64,000 nt of DNA from UBA2365 sp964594045 (GCA_964594045.1 CAZQKR010000015.1:33618-97617); one strand, 5' to 3'; positions 54,941-63,604 are shown, counted from the stretch's first letter. Notes: generated by a model from the sequence alone, not told the origin. Translations and numbers: made by a program.

Positions 54941-56302
54941 ATGAAGATTACCTTAATTTATATTTTTTTGATTTCACAAGTGAGTTACTCATTGGCTCAA
55001 TCCACACAAATGTTCCTGATCTCAGGAAATAACTGGGACATTCAAACAGCTATTGAAGAATATTCTGAAAATTATTCGAGTAATTATTTCTGTGATAAAA
55101 ATGAGCTTATACTTTGGCAATTAAATTCAGACACATTAAAACTAATAGATACCCTGAATTATAATAAAAAAAAACCTGGCAAAGTACACAAAATCAGACA
55201 TTTTGATGACGAAAAATGGTTTATGATTCAGGAAGAAGATATAGATAATTCCACATCAATTTGGGAATTTGCAAACCTGAATTTACATGAATATATTACC
55301 ATAATTGACTATATTTCTGAAGATTCAATAGTGATTAGAAAACTGGTTTCAGATACTATAGTCAATAAACTCCAAAGTTTCCTGAACAATAAAGCCTATT
55401 ACCTAAAAGATCAGATTTTTGCAACAATTGCGGACACTGATTCACATGATTTCTATGAATATATACTGATGAATAATATGTGCGATACGGTTCATTACAT
55501 TTACCGGCAAAATCCAAAAGATTTATATATCAAAACGGAATCCGGATTTCAACGGAGGAATTTCATGGGAGGATTGTCTTACGGAGAAGATGGAAAATTC
55601 AAAACAGGTTTAAAAAGTCAGGAATTTAGTGAATGGAAAACTTCTGATATAGATTTTTATGCACCTTCAAGTTCTTTGGATGGACCTATTAACCGGGGGT
55701 TCAATTTTTTTTACATGTATCCAAATTCAAGATATATTATTGGAAAAAAAAGGACATATGCTCCTTATGATCCGAAAGAGAACAAATATTATGTTTTTGA
55801 TAAACATCTAAATAACTGGGATTCAGTAATTTTAAACAACTATAGTTATTATAACACATTTAATGTGTATGATGATAAGTTGATTTACGGAAGCGGATCA
55901 GCACTGAATAAATTTCCCACTGATATGGAGAAAGACTCCATAATTCAACGTAATTATAGTAAATATAACAGTCCATACGGATGTGTCCCAAATCTGGATT
56001 TTGTAACTGGCAGATTTTTTACTTATCACATATCGGATAAAAGGTTTGATGAGAGAGTTTTCAAGGAAAGGGATGTCGAATTGCTGGCAATCAACGATCG
56101 AATCCTATATTATAGAAAGTATGATGAAATAAGATCAGTAGCTTTAGATGAAAATTTAGGCATGATAGATCACACAGATAAAGTGTTAGTCAGGAATAAT
56201 TTGATCGTTCCGTTCATTCACCACATTTTTTTTACTCCTGCTGATAAACTGGATTTCCGAATAATCAGAAAATTAAAAGGATACGAATCACCCAATGAAT
56301 AG
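54941..56302 (+). CDS. Secreted protein of unknown function, candidate immunity protein 1
   Basis: Product of 453 aa from the ATG at 54941, which directly starts the signal peptide (KITLIYIFLISQVSYSLAQ). The mature protein has many Tyr/Asp/Asn-rich strands (FMIQEEDIDNSTSIWEF, YYVFDKHLNNWDSVILNN, FTYHISDKRFDERVF) suggesting a beta-propeller-like protein; no catalytic motif is visible and it lacks the shared toxin N-terminal domain. Its place 10 bp behind the toxin frame and its export, matching a toxin that acts on the cell wall, suggest immunity. That is inference. Confidence 0.5.
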   Translation: MKITLIYIFLISQVSYSLAQSTQMFLISGNNWDIQTAIEEYSENYSSNYFCDKNELILWQLNSDTLKLIDTLNYNKKKPGKVHKIRHFDDEKWFMIQEEDIDNSTSIWEFANLNLHEYITIIDYISEDSIVIRKLVSDTIVNKLQSFLNNKAYYLKDQIFATIADTDSHDFYEYILMNNMCDTVHYIYRQNPKDLYIKTESGFQRRNFMGGLSYGEDGKFKTGLKSQEFSEWKTSDIDFYAPSSSLDGPINRGFNFFYMYPNSRYIIGKKRTYAPYDPKENKYYVFDKHLNNWDSVILNNYSYYNTFNVYDDKLIYGSGSALNKFPTDMEKDSIIQRNYSKYNSPYGCVPNLDFVTGRFFTYHISDKRFDERVFKERDVELLAINDRILYYRKYDEIRSVALDENLGMIDHTDKVLVRNNLIVPFIHHIFFTPADKLDFRIIRKLKGYESPNE

Positions 56303-56530
56303 GACTTTGTGTTGGATAAGAATTTTCCTGAAAATAACTAATTCGCCAAATAAGCATTAAAGCTTATTTTACAATTCTGGAAACTCGTAAAACAATAGTC
56401 GTACTTATCAAGGAAGATTTGTAGGCAACTCTCTCCCGGCTACGGTGATCGTGGGGAATGTGGGAGGGAATTGAGTTGCAGACATCACTTGATTTAGTAT
56501 AAGATTTTAATGATGAGGTAAATATTTTTT
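56303..56530. other. Spacer between modules with FN3 remnant
   Basis: Contains only the 52-bp copy of the FN3 gene end (56424-56475). Upstream of it the frame is open for a few codons but no longer resembles the FN3 gene, so the junction lies near 56424. Confidence 0.7.
56424..56475 (+). repeat. 52-bp direct repeat, right copy (orphan FN3 gene end)
   Basis: 49 of 52 bases match 53086-53137, including the stop codon (PATVIVGNVGGN). It stands 55 bp before the second toxin gene, just as the left copy stands before the first, as if each module once had an FN3 gene upstream. Confidence 0.85.
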
Positions 56531-58084
56531 ATGCAAACGATCAAAACCATAGTAACTGCTTTACTGCTGATCTCGTCAACCACCTGATGGAGTCAGCATT
56601 ATATCCAAATGACTGATTTAACGGGTTTTGGATATACAGCAAGCGAAATTACTTTATTGGAAACGGCATCCACAACACTTGTAAATGCATTGCCTGAAGC
56701 ATACAGAGATTCATTCAAAGTGTATGATTTTGGTTTTTATCCGTTAAATGTATATATTGAGGGTCGTTATCAGGAAGTATTCGATGATATGAAGTTCAAA
56801 ATTGAAAATCAATCAAAATATTATTTGATATTTGGCCGGATGGTCAATAACAAAGATGTCGGATTGTGGGTAGATTTCGCGATCCCGGATGTTGAAAATT
56901 TTCCGTGCATCGATCAGGATATATTGCAAAGCATGTTGAGACAGGTTCAATACAAAGGAACGAAAGTTGAGGATCCTTTTGATTTTTGTACAACTGAAAT
57001 TGAAATCATAAATTTCTTAAAAGAAAAGTTCGCTTGCCGTGAAATCTGTGATAATGGAATAGATGATGACGGAGATGGATGGATTGATTGCAATGATCCT
57101 GATTGCTATTTGAGGAACGGAGGGCTAAGACGAAGTACTGAATGCACCGGACAAGCGGTTTTCAGAGAATTTGCAGATCAAAAATTCGGTTTTGACGACA
57201 ACAAAATAAAACCATATCCGACATATGACACACCCCTGGGCAAAGGCATACCATGGAAATCATTGGGCGTTGGCGTTGAAGATCAGGTAAATATAGAGAT
57301 ATCAGATCAGTTGGTTCTGGAAGATCTTGAATATGTAGCGACGGGAGTTGTAATTATTGGAAATAATATTCCGAGAGATTATGCAGAAACGATCACCATC
57401 AGGGGAGATTTCAAAACCCAGGATGCAAAGATAGAAGTCCGGCATAAGGATGGTACGGTGATCGGTGGATTGATGATAAAAGTACTCGAACCAAAATCCA
57501 TGATTCTGAACCTTATTTTGATGAAGCTGCCGGAGGATCCTGATTACCCGGAATTAAACTTCCAGGTTAGCCAGCTGGAATATGCTTTAAATACTTGTTT
57601 TAAGCAGGTGAACGTGGATTGGACTGTAAATCCCATAGATAAGTATGAGTATGATTTTGATATAAATGATAATAATATTATGGATACATACCTGGAAGAA
57701 GATCGAAACTGCATGATTTATCTTTCACAGAACTTTGTTTCACTATATATAAATAGATATTATCCATACGAACAACCTCAATTAATGGACAGAACCGCTA
57801 CTATACTATTGTATCATTCATTGCAAAATAGAGATGAACTAACAGGAGAGCTTTATTTTTTAAATGGGAATATGTCATATGAGGGTCCACCTCATATTTA
57901 TGGTGCAGTCTCTACTAGTTTTCAGTATAGCATGCGTACAGTTGCCCATGAACTTGGACACAGAATGGGTTGGAATGATGTTTTTCTTGAGTTTGAAGGA
58001 ACTTACACCCCAAACGAAGATATTTTCACTTTGATGGATTATAATTATGAATCTGGATGGAAAATAAGAGCTTATCAATGGTGA
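56531..58084 (+). pseudogene. Putative secreted polymorphic toxin 2, metzincin protease, with a TGA in the signal peptide
   Basis: The ATG at 56531 opens a signal peptide (QTIKTIVTALLLISSTT) that is stopped by TGA at 56585, directly before TGG; a TGG-to-TGA change explains it. The same frame then runs 491 codons from the ATG at 56609. Domains: shared N-terminal domain (FKVYDFGFYPLNVYIEG ... YYLIFGRM), a Cys/Asp-rich metal-binding motif (CDNGIDDDGDGWIDCNDPDC), and a C-terminal protease with HELGHRMGWND (HExxHxxGxxD) and Met-turn TLMDY. As read, the product would lack export. It overlaps the next gene by 7 bp. Confidence 0.7.
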
Positions 58085-59058
58085 TTTTGTACTTAGTGTT
58101 ATTGTTAGTTTTTCCCATTCCTGGAGATGGACAAATTGACAGTCTAAGGAATTTAATTGGCCGTGCATTAATAGATCAAAATGTGCCTCTACCTATAGAT
58201 TGGGAAACAAATAATATGGTTTTGCGTAAAACAACTTTTGAATTATTGCATATGAATGAAGTTGAATATACCCAGGAGGGCTTGTTCAATGTAATTTCAA
58301 AAGCCACCTTGGTTGATTATGATAAAAAATCTGATTCATTACTTTTAAATGAATTGTTTAAAAGATCTCCCAGGATTGATTCTCTTTTTTATTGGAGAGG
58401 AAGTATTCCGGGCACATTTCTTAAATCAAGTTACAACTCTGAAGTTCTGGACAAGATCTCGTTTTTTGCGAGACCTGAATCTGTCTTGTATTGGGAAAGC
58501 TATACACCTTATTATCTTTCATTCCTTAATATCGAAGGCATAGATTCAACATTGTTGTTTGTTAAAAAAAATATTAAGATTATCAATCAATTGCGTAAGG
58601 CAAATAATTATTTTATAGAGTTTGATACTATGACTATTAATGTATGCCTGGCACGATTAGGTATAATGAATGATACTGTTGTTATCGATCAACTGAAAAA
58701 TTATTATAAGCTCCAAAACTCCCGAACTTTTTTGCAATACTTTAGAAAGTTATCTCAAATACGAACAAAATATGCTTTTCAACAAATTGGAGATGTTCTA
58801 ATTTCCGATCTTGAACATATAGGGTCGGTGGAATGGAAGATGGACATATATCGGATGGCTATATCCGGATTTATAACTTATGTTTTGAATTTCCCGGATA
58901 GATCGACAAAATTCCAGGATACTTTTGATGAATGGCTAAAAGTAAAACGGTCGCGTGGTGGACCAAAAAATTTCTCCACAGACGAGTACATGGAAATGGC
59001 CAAAAACTGGTATATACAGAATAAAGACAATCTGGTTTTGGATTATGATAAATATTGA
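58078..59058 (+). CDS. Secreted helical protein of unknown function, candidate immunity protein 2
   Basis: Product of 326 aa from the ATG at 58078, which overlaps the end of the metzincin gene, so translation is coupled. Signal peptide VILYLVLLLVFPIPGDGQ. The rest is mainly helical with no motif I recognise (LKNYYKLQNSRTFLQYF, YAFQQIGDVLISDLEH). Coupling to a protease toxin and export to the same compartment suggest it inhibits that protease. It has no sequence likeness to the other two candidate immunity proteins. Function is inference. Confidence 0.5.
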   Translation: MVILYLVLLLVFPIPGDGQIDSLRNLIGRALIDQNVPLPIDWETNNMVLRKTTFELLHMNEVEYTQEGLFNVISKATLVDYDKKSDSLLLNELFKRSPRIDSLFYWRGSIPGTFLKSSYNSEVLDKISFFARPESVLYWESYTPYYLSFLNIEGIDSTLLFVKKNIKIINQLRKANNYFIEFDTMTINVCLARLGIMNDTVVIDQLKNYYKLQNSRTFLQYFRKLSQIRTKYAFQQIGDVLISDLEHIGSVEWKMDIYRMAISGFITYVLNFPDRSTKFQDTFDEWLKVKRSRGGPKNFSTDEYMEMAKNWYIQNKDNLVLDYDKY

Positions 59059-59159
59059 TGGAGGAGTGGTAATTATATGCCCGGGTTCTATGGACCAGAA
59101 CATATTGACATAATCTGTAATAAAACAGGATTTCATTCTCATAATAAAAAACTATAATT

Positions 59160-61256
59160 ATGAAAACAATCAACCTTTTCGTGCTTTTAAGCATTTTACT
59201 TGTTTTTTCCATATCTGGCAAAACGCAAAACAATTGTTATATCCAACTAGGTGATCTTTCAGGGTTTAATACTGCGCCTTATCAGGCAGAATTGGAGGCC
59301 GCTGCATGTGAGTTGATACAGGCTTTCCCTTCTGAATTTCAGGAACAATTCAAAGTGTATAGCTTTGGTTTTTACGTTCATAATGAATATATGCAGGGTG
59401 GATTTGAAGAGGCTTTTCAAAAAGTTGCGGATGAAATCCAAACTCCGTATTATTTAGTAATAGGCAGGCAAACTGACCATACCGGAATATATACCAGGTT
59501 TTGGGTGGAATTGGAATTGCCGACAACTGGAGAATTTGAATGTCTCGAATTAATGTCAGGTACAATTAGGCATGATTTAGTCAATAAATATAAAATAAAG
59601 GCTGACCAAATTTATGAAAAGGAAGGGAAAACACTTGAAAAATACTTTATTGCTGAAGTTGAGATTATAAACTCACTGAAAACTTTTACACAAGGAACAA
59701 TAGAGTGTTGTAAGCAGGAAAATCTTCGATCTAATATATTGTGTACTGCTTGTATTTTAACTGATGAAGAACACCTGATATTACAGAAATCATATGATTT
59801 CTTTCTTGATCCTGTTTTTATAACCAAAGATCCTGATTATTTTGATTTAACTTCAACAATAAGGCCAAAAGATAATTCAAATAATCGTAATCAGTATATT
59901 CCGTTAAATATTGATATCAAATTCCAGGATGGATTTGAAAGTAATCTTGATCAATTTTTAATCTCATATAGATCAGAACAACTTGAAAGTATAAGCTCCA
60001 GAACAGGGATAAATCCCGACATTTCAATCCATACTTTTAAATATCCAAGAGATTGTGGATCCTTCGAATCAATTTGGCAGGAATATAGGAATGATAATGC
60101 TGACTATAAAATATTGATTTCAATTATTAATATTAATAATGAAGTTGGTGTTCTGGGTTATCATAGCACATTATCAAATCTGAGTGACTTTGATGAATCT
60201 TCCTCATTTAATAATCCTGTTGAAAGAATTATTTTAAAGGATGAAATGGAGCCTGTTTTACAAATACAAGAAGATGCAGGAAAAGATTGCGAAGAGTTGG
60301 TTAGAGCGTATGCCGCTTTTACTGGATCACTTTCTCCAACATTTAATATGCCGGGTGGGGCTGCCCCCATTCTTACTCCAGATATAATAAAGCTAAATTC
60401 CGAAGTCTATTCACATACACTTAAAGGGTTGGATGAACCAAAATACAATATGGGGATTCACTGGGCTAAAGAATTTGCAGCAGTAAAAGCTGAACCAGAA
60501 TTCCAGAATTGCAGTTGGTGGCATGCATGTGGAATCAGATCCAAATGGCAAACAACTGAAAACTTATGCTCTGGTGTTATTCACACAACATTGGATATGT
60601 GTGGAACTTTCTTCGAGGTTTGTGATGGTGCTAACGCTATTCTTTATCTCATTTCAGGAGATTTAAAAAACGCGGCTTATTCTACAGCAGCTTTAGTCCC
60701 AATCGCTGGGATGGGAGCTACGGGCATTAAACATGGTGCTAAATTGTGGAAACCTTTAGTCGGTTGCGCTGGAGGTAGCAGTTTGCGTCTTGGAACCTAT
60801 TATTGTAGGGTTCTAACATTCAGTGTTAAAGCAACAGGTGAAATAAATTGGGGAAAAAAAGCAAGGCTTAGAAGTATGATGAAAGGATATTTGAATATGG
60901 CAGGTAAAGAAGCTCATCATTTAATACCATGGGAATTATCCAATCATCCTATAATGAAAATCTTAGCAGAAAAAGGTTGGCATATTAATAATCCGGTTCA
61001 TAATGGCTTACCAATCCCCATCGCATTCCACAGAGATGGTGGACATAAATTCTATAGGGAGAAACTATTTGAAACTTTAAACAAGATGAATGGTAAAAAA
61101 ATTATATTTTCTATGTCAAATTCAGACGCAATATCGACAATGAACAGATTAACGGATGAATTAGCCAAAGAAATAAATAAAGCTATTCAAAAAGGTGAAA
61201 AAATTGATGATCATTTTAAGAAAGTGAATTGGGACGAAATTTATAATAAAATTTAA
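59160..61256 (+). CDS. Putative secreted polymorphic toxin 3, AHH-type nuclease C-terminus
   Basis: Product of 698 aa, intact. Signal peptide KTINLFVLLSILLVFSISG. Residues about 25-150 are the shared N-terminal domain (FKVYSFGFYVHNEYMQGGFE ... YYLVIGRQ ... LPTTGEFECL). The middle is unassigned. About 480-540 is a hydrophobic pre-toxin segment (ANAILYLISGDLKNAAYSTA, ALVPIAGMG) as in many polymorphic toxins. The last ~120 residues carry KEAHHLIPWE, the AHH signature of the HNH/endonuclease VII-like toxin fold, with later His in FHRDGGHKFY. DNA or RNA cleavage is expected. The partner gene starts 7 bp after its stop. Confidence 0.72.
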   Translation: MKTINLFVLLSILLVFSISGKTQNNCYIQLGDLSGFNTAPYQAELEAAACELIQAFPSEFQEQFKVYSFGFYVHNEYMQGGFEEAFQKVADEIQTPYYLVIGRQTDHTGIYTRFWVELELPTTGEFECLELMSGTIRHDLVNKYKIKADQIYEKEGKTLEKYFIAEVEIINSLKTFTQGTIECCKQENLRSNILCTACILTDEEHLILQKSYDFFLDPVFITKDPDYFDLTSTIRPKDNSNNRNQYIPLNIDIKFQDGFESNLDQFLISYRSEQLESISSRTGINPDISIHTFKYPRDCGSFESIWQEYRNDNADYKILISIININNEVGVLGYHSTLSNLSDFDESSSFNNPVERIILKDEMEPVLQIQEDAGKDCEELVRAYAAFTGSLSPTFNMPGGAAPILTPDIIKLNSEVYSHTLKGLDEPKYNMGIHWAKEFAAVKAEPEFQNCSWWHACGIRSKWQTTENLCSGVIHTTLDMCGTFFEVCDGANAILYLISGDLKNAAYSTAALVPIAGMGATGIKHGAKLWKPLVGCAGGSSLRLGTYYCRVLTFSVKATGEINWGKKARLRSMMKGYLNMAGKEAHHLIPWELSNHPIMKILAEKGWHINNPVHNGLPIPIAFHRDGGHKFYREKLFETLNKMNGKKIIFSMSNSDAISTMNRLTDELAKEINKAIQKGEKIDDHFKKVNWDEIYNKI

Positions 61257-61263
61257 ATTATAC

Positions 61264-61938
61264 ATGCAGTATTATAAAATAGAGATTTCAGATTTCAACG
61301 TTGGTATTGGATTAATGGATGAATTAAATCCAAATATTATTAAATATCGGGAAATAGTTTCCATTATATCATCATATCACGATATTGAAAATCCTTTTAA
61401 AATCAATGAAAATACAATCAAGTTACCAGAATTGGATTTTTTTAAAGTTATTTATGGTAAGCCTCCAAAACACCTTAATATTATGGGAGGCTGGTTGCCT
61501 AGAGGAATTTTAATTAAAAAAGAACTATATTTCAAATTAAAAGAAAAATGCATTTTTGCACCGCATATTTGTGCTCCAATTAAGATACAATACAGAAAAA
61601 AGGAAAACTCAGATTACTTTTATTGTTTCTTTTTTGACATTATAGAACATATTGATTTTGAAAAATCGGTATTTAGTGGTTATATCAGAGAACTTGACAT
61701 TTACGAAGAGTTTTTTGTAAAAAGCTATGAAGAGTTGTTATACCTATCCCAAACCAAGTACAATTATAACGATATTTTTAAAAAAATCAGGTTTAAAAAT
61801 TCATTTAAGCAATATGATATTTTTGGTTTATTCTATATTGGTCATGAAATATTTTTTTCTAATAAAGTCAAAAAAGAATTCCAGCATTTGGGAATTGATG
61901 GAGTTGATTTTGTCAATCCAGATATTCAATTTGAGTAA
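61264..61938 (+). CDS. Imm11-like cytoplasmic immunity protein, candidate immunity protein 3
   Basis: Product of 224 aa with no signal peptide. The ending FFSNKVKKEFQHLGIDGVDF resembles the C-terminal signature of Imm11/DUF1629 immunity proteins. Residues 1-100 contain LPELDFFKVIYGKPPKH. It begins 7 bp after the AHH nuclease toxin, in toxin-immunity order. A cytoplasmic location fits protection from a nuclease. The family match is by eye and needs a profile search. Confidence 0.6.
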   Translation: MQYYKIEISDFNVGIGLMDELNPNIIKYREIVSIISSYHDIENPFKINENTIKLPELDFFKVIYGKPPKHLNIMGGWLPRGILIKKELYFKLKEKCIFAPHICAPIKIQYRKKENSDYFYCFFFDIIEHIDFEKSVFSGYIRELDIYEEFFVKSYEELLYLSQTKYNYNDIFKKIRFKNSFKQYDIFGLFYIGHEIFFSNKVKKEFQHLGIDGVDFVNPDIQFE

Positions 61939-61959
61939 AGTATTTTTATAGCTCTAATA

Positions 61960-62141
61960 TCACTCTTTCCCATGCTCCTTCAAAATCTTCATCACCTCAA
62001 CCTCTGAGAGTTTTGTAATACGGGCTATTCTTGTGATATCAAGCCCGTCATCATAACTGCTAAGGATGATCTTTATTTTCCCTTCCAGTTTCCCTTTCCA
62101 GCTTTGCAGTGTCGATCAGGCTTTTGGAGAATTTTACATCT
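61960..62141 (-). pseudogene. Remnant of an Rpn/PD-(D/E)XK-type nuclease gene C-terminus, frameshifted
   Basis: On the minus strand one frame reads DVKFSKSLIDTAKLERE and the adjacent frame continues GKLEGKIKIILSSYDDGLDI, then TRIARITKLSEVEVMKILKE to a stop at 61960. This is the usual tail of the Rpn/PDDEXK transposase-like family (charged EGK repeats, then an IARITxLSxxEV helix), broken by a frameshift and a stop. Only the tail is left. It lies head-on to the nuclease toxin module. Confidence 0.5.
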
Positions 62142-62208
62142 TAGAGTGAATCAGGTATCAATTTTATGATTTTTTTGGTAGAATTTGACTTTTACCGGGC
62201 TTCAAAAT

Positions 62209-62241
62209 TAAAACCCCGAAAGACAGGTATCCTTCGGGGTT
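62209..62241 (-). terminator. Rho-independent terminator of glyA
   Basis: Perfect stem AACCCCGAA (62212-62220) / TTCGGGGTT (62233-62241), followed on the minus strand by TTTTAATTTT. It lies about 60 bp after the glyA stop. Confidence 0.85.
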
Positions 62242-62300
62242 CTTAATTCAATTTCTTATTTGGTTCCGGCTCGACCGGCATAGATGGCTAAAACAATCCA

Positions 62301-63575
62301 TTATCCGATCTCCGGGTAAAGCGGGAACTTTTTCATGAATTGATTCACTTCCTGCCTGACCGCGTTGATCTTGGTTTCGTTTTCGTGATCCATCAATATA
62401 TGATCGATCCATTCGACCAACTGTATGCAATCTGCTTCCTTCAATCCGCGCGTGGTCACAGCAGGTGTTCCAATACGCATACCGGATGTCACAAAAGGAC
62501 TTTGGTCGTCGAATGGCACCATGTTTTTATTGATCGTGATATCCGCTCTGACCAATGCATTTTCTGCTGCTTTCCCGGTGAGTCCCTTGGAACGAAGGTC
62601 TACCAGCATGAGATGGTTGTCTGTTCCTTCGGAAATGAGGTGATATTTTTTTGCCACGAATGCTCCTGCCATCGCCTGGGCATTTTTCATGACCTGATCG
62701 ATGTAGGTACTATACTGTTCGGTCAGCGCTTCGCCAAATGCCACCGCCTTGGATGCGATCACATGTTCGAGCGGTCCGCCCTGAAATCCGGGGAAAACAG
62801 CGCTGTTGATGATCGTTGACATCATGATCGGACTACCTTTGGCAGTAGTTCTGCCCCATGGATTCGGAAAATCTTTACCTATCATAATGATGCCGCCTCT
62901 TGGACCACGGAGGGTTTTATGCGTGGTGGAAGTGATGATGTGGCAATATGGAACCGGATCCGTCAGCTTTTTGGTGGCGATCAAGCCTGCTGGATGTGCG
63001 ATATCTGCCATCAATATCGCGCCGATTTCATCAGCGATTTCGCGGAAGCGCTTAAAATCCCAGTCTCTCGGATAGGCGGAAGCGCCTGTAACGATCAGTT
63101 TTGGCCTTTCCCTGCGTGCTGTTTCAGCCACTTTATCCATGTCTATCCTGCCAGTTTCTTTTTCAACACCATAAAATACAGGCACATATACTTTACCTGA
63201 ATAATTCACGGGAGAACCGTGAGTGAGGTGTCCTCCGTGTGACAGATCCAAACCCATGAATTTGTCTCCCGGTTGCATGGTTGCCAAAAACACAGCTGCA
63301 TTCGCCTGGGCACCTGAGTGAGGCTGAACATTGGCATATTCCACGCCGAAAAGTGCTTTCAGCCGGTCGATGGCAATTTGCTCTACCTGGTCCACGATCT
63401 CACAACCGCCATAATAGCGTTTGCCGGGATAACCCTCCGCATATTTGTTGGTCAATACACTGCCCAATGCTTCCAAAACATTCTTGCTCACAAAATTTTC
63501 AGAAGCGATCAGTTCTGCTCCGCTAAACTGGCGGTTATACTCTTTCTGAATCAATTCAAAAACTACATCTCTCAT
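62301..63575 (-). CDS. glyA: Serine hydroxymethyltransferase
   Basis: Product of 424 aa, full length. It interconverts serine and glycine and makes 5,10-methylene-THF in the cytosol. The PLP lysine is in TSTTHKTLRGPRGG, and SAYPRDWDFKRF, YAEGYPGKRYYGGCE and DIAHPAGLIATK are typical. It supplies the one-carbon donor used by panB at the other end of the window and shares glycine with ltaE. Its leader is about 95 nt with possible structure; a terminator follows. Confidence 0.97.
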   Translation of the reverse strand: MRDVVFELIQKEYNRQFSGAELIASENFVSKNVLEALGSVLTNKYAEGYPGKRYYGGCEIVDQVEQIAIDRLKALFGVEYANVQPHSGAQANAAVFLATMQPGDKFMGLDLSHGGHLTHGSPVNYSGKVYVPVFYGVEKETGRIDMDKVAETARRERPKLIVTGASAYPRDWDFKRFREIADEIGAILMADIAHPAGLIATKKLTDPVPYCHIITSTTHKTLRGPRGGIIMIGKDFPNPWGRTTAKGSPIMMSTIINSAVFPGFQGGPLEHVIASKAVAFGEALTEQYSTYIDQVMKNAQAMAGAFVAKKYHLISEGTDNHLMLVDLRSKGLTGKAAENALVRADITINKNMVPFDDQSPFVTSGMRIGTPAVTTRGLKEADCIQLVEWIDHILMDHENETKINAVRQEVNQFMKKFPLYPEIG

Positions 63576-63604
63576 AAAATATTTATTTAACTTTTAGCTT
63601 TTCT

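Noticed and set aside
59080..59157. 26-codon frame before toxin 3 (MPGFYGPEHIDIICNKTG...)
   Set aside because: Too short and without support; it could be a remnant of an earlier module but nothing proves it.
51955..61938. T9SS-dependent secretion of the three toxins
   Set aside because: None of the three has the C-terminal FPNP/G-Y-I/L sorting domain seen in the two T9SS proteins of this window, so only Sec export is supported.
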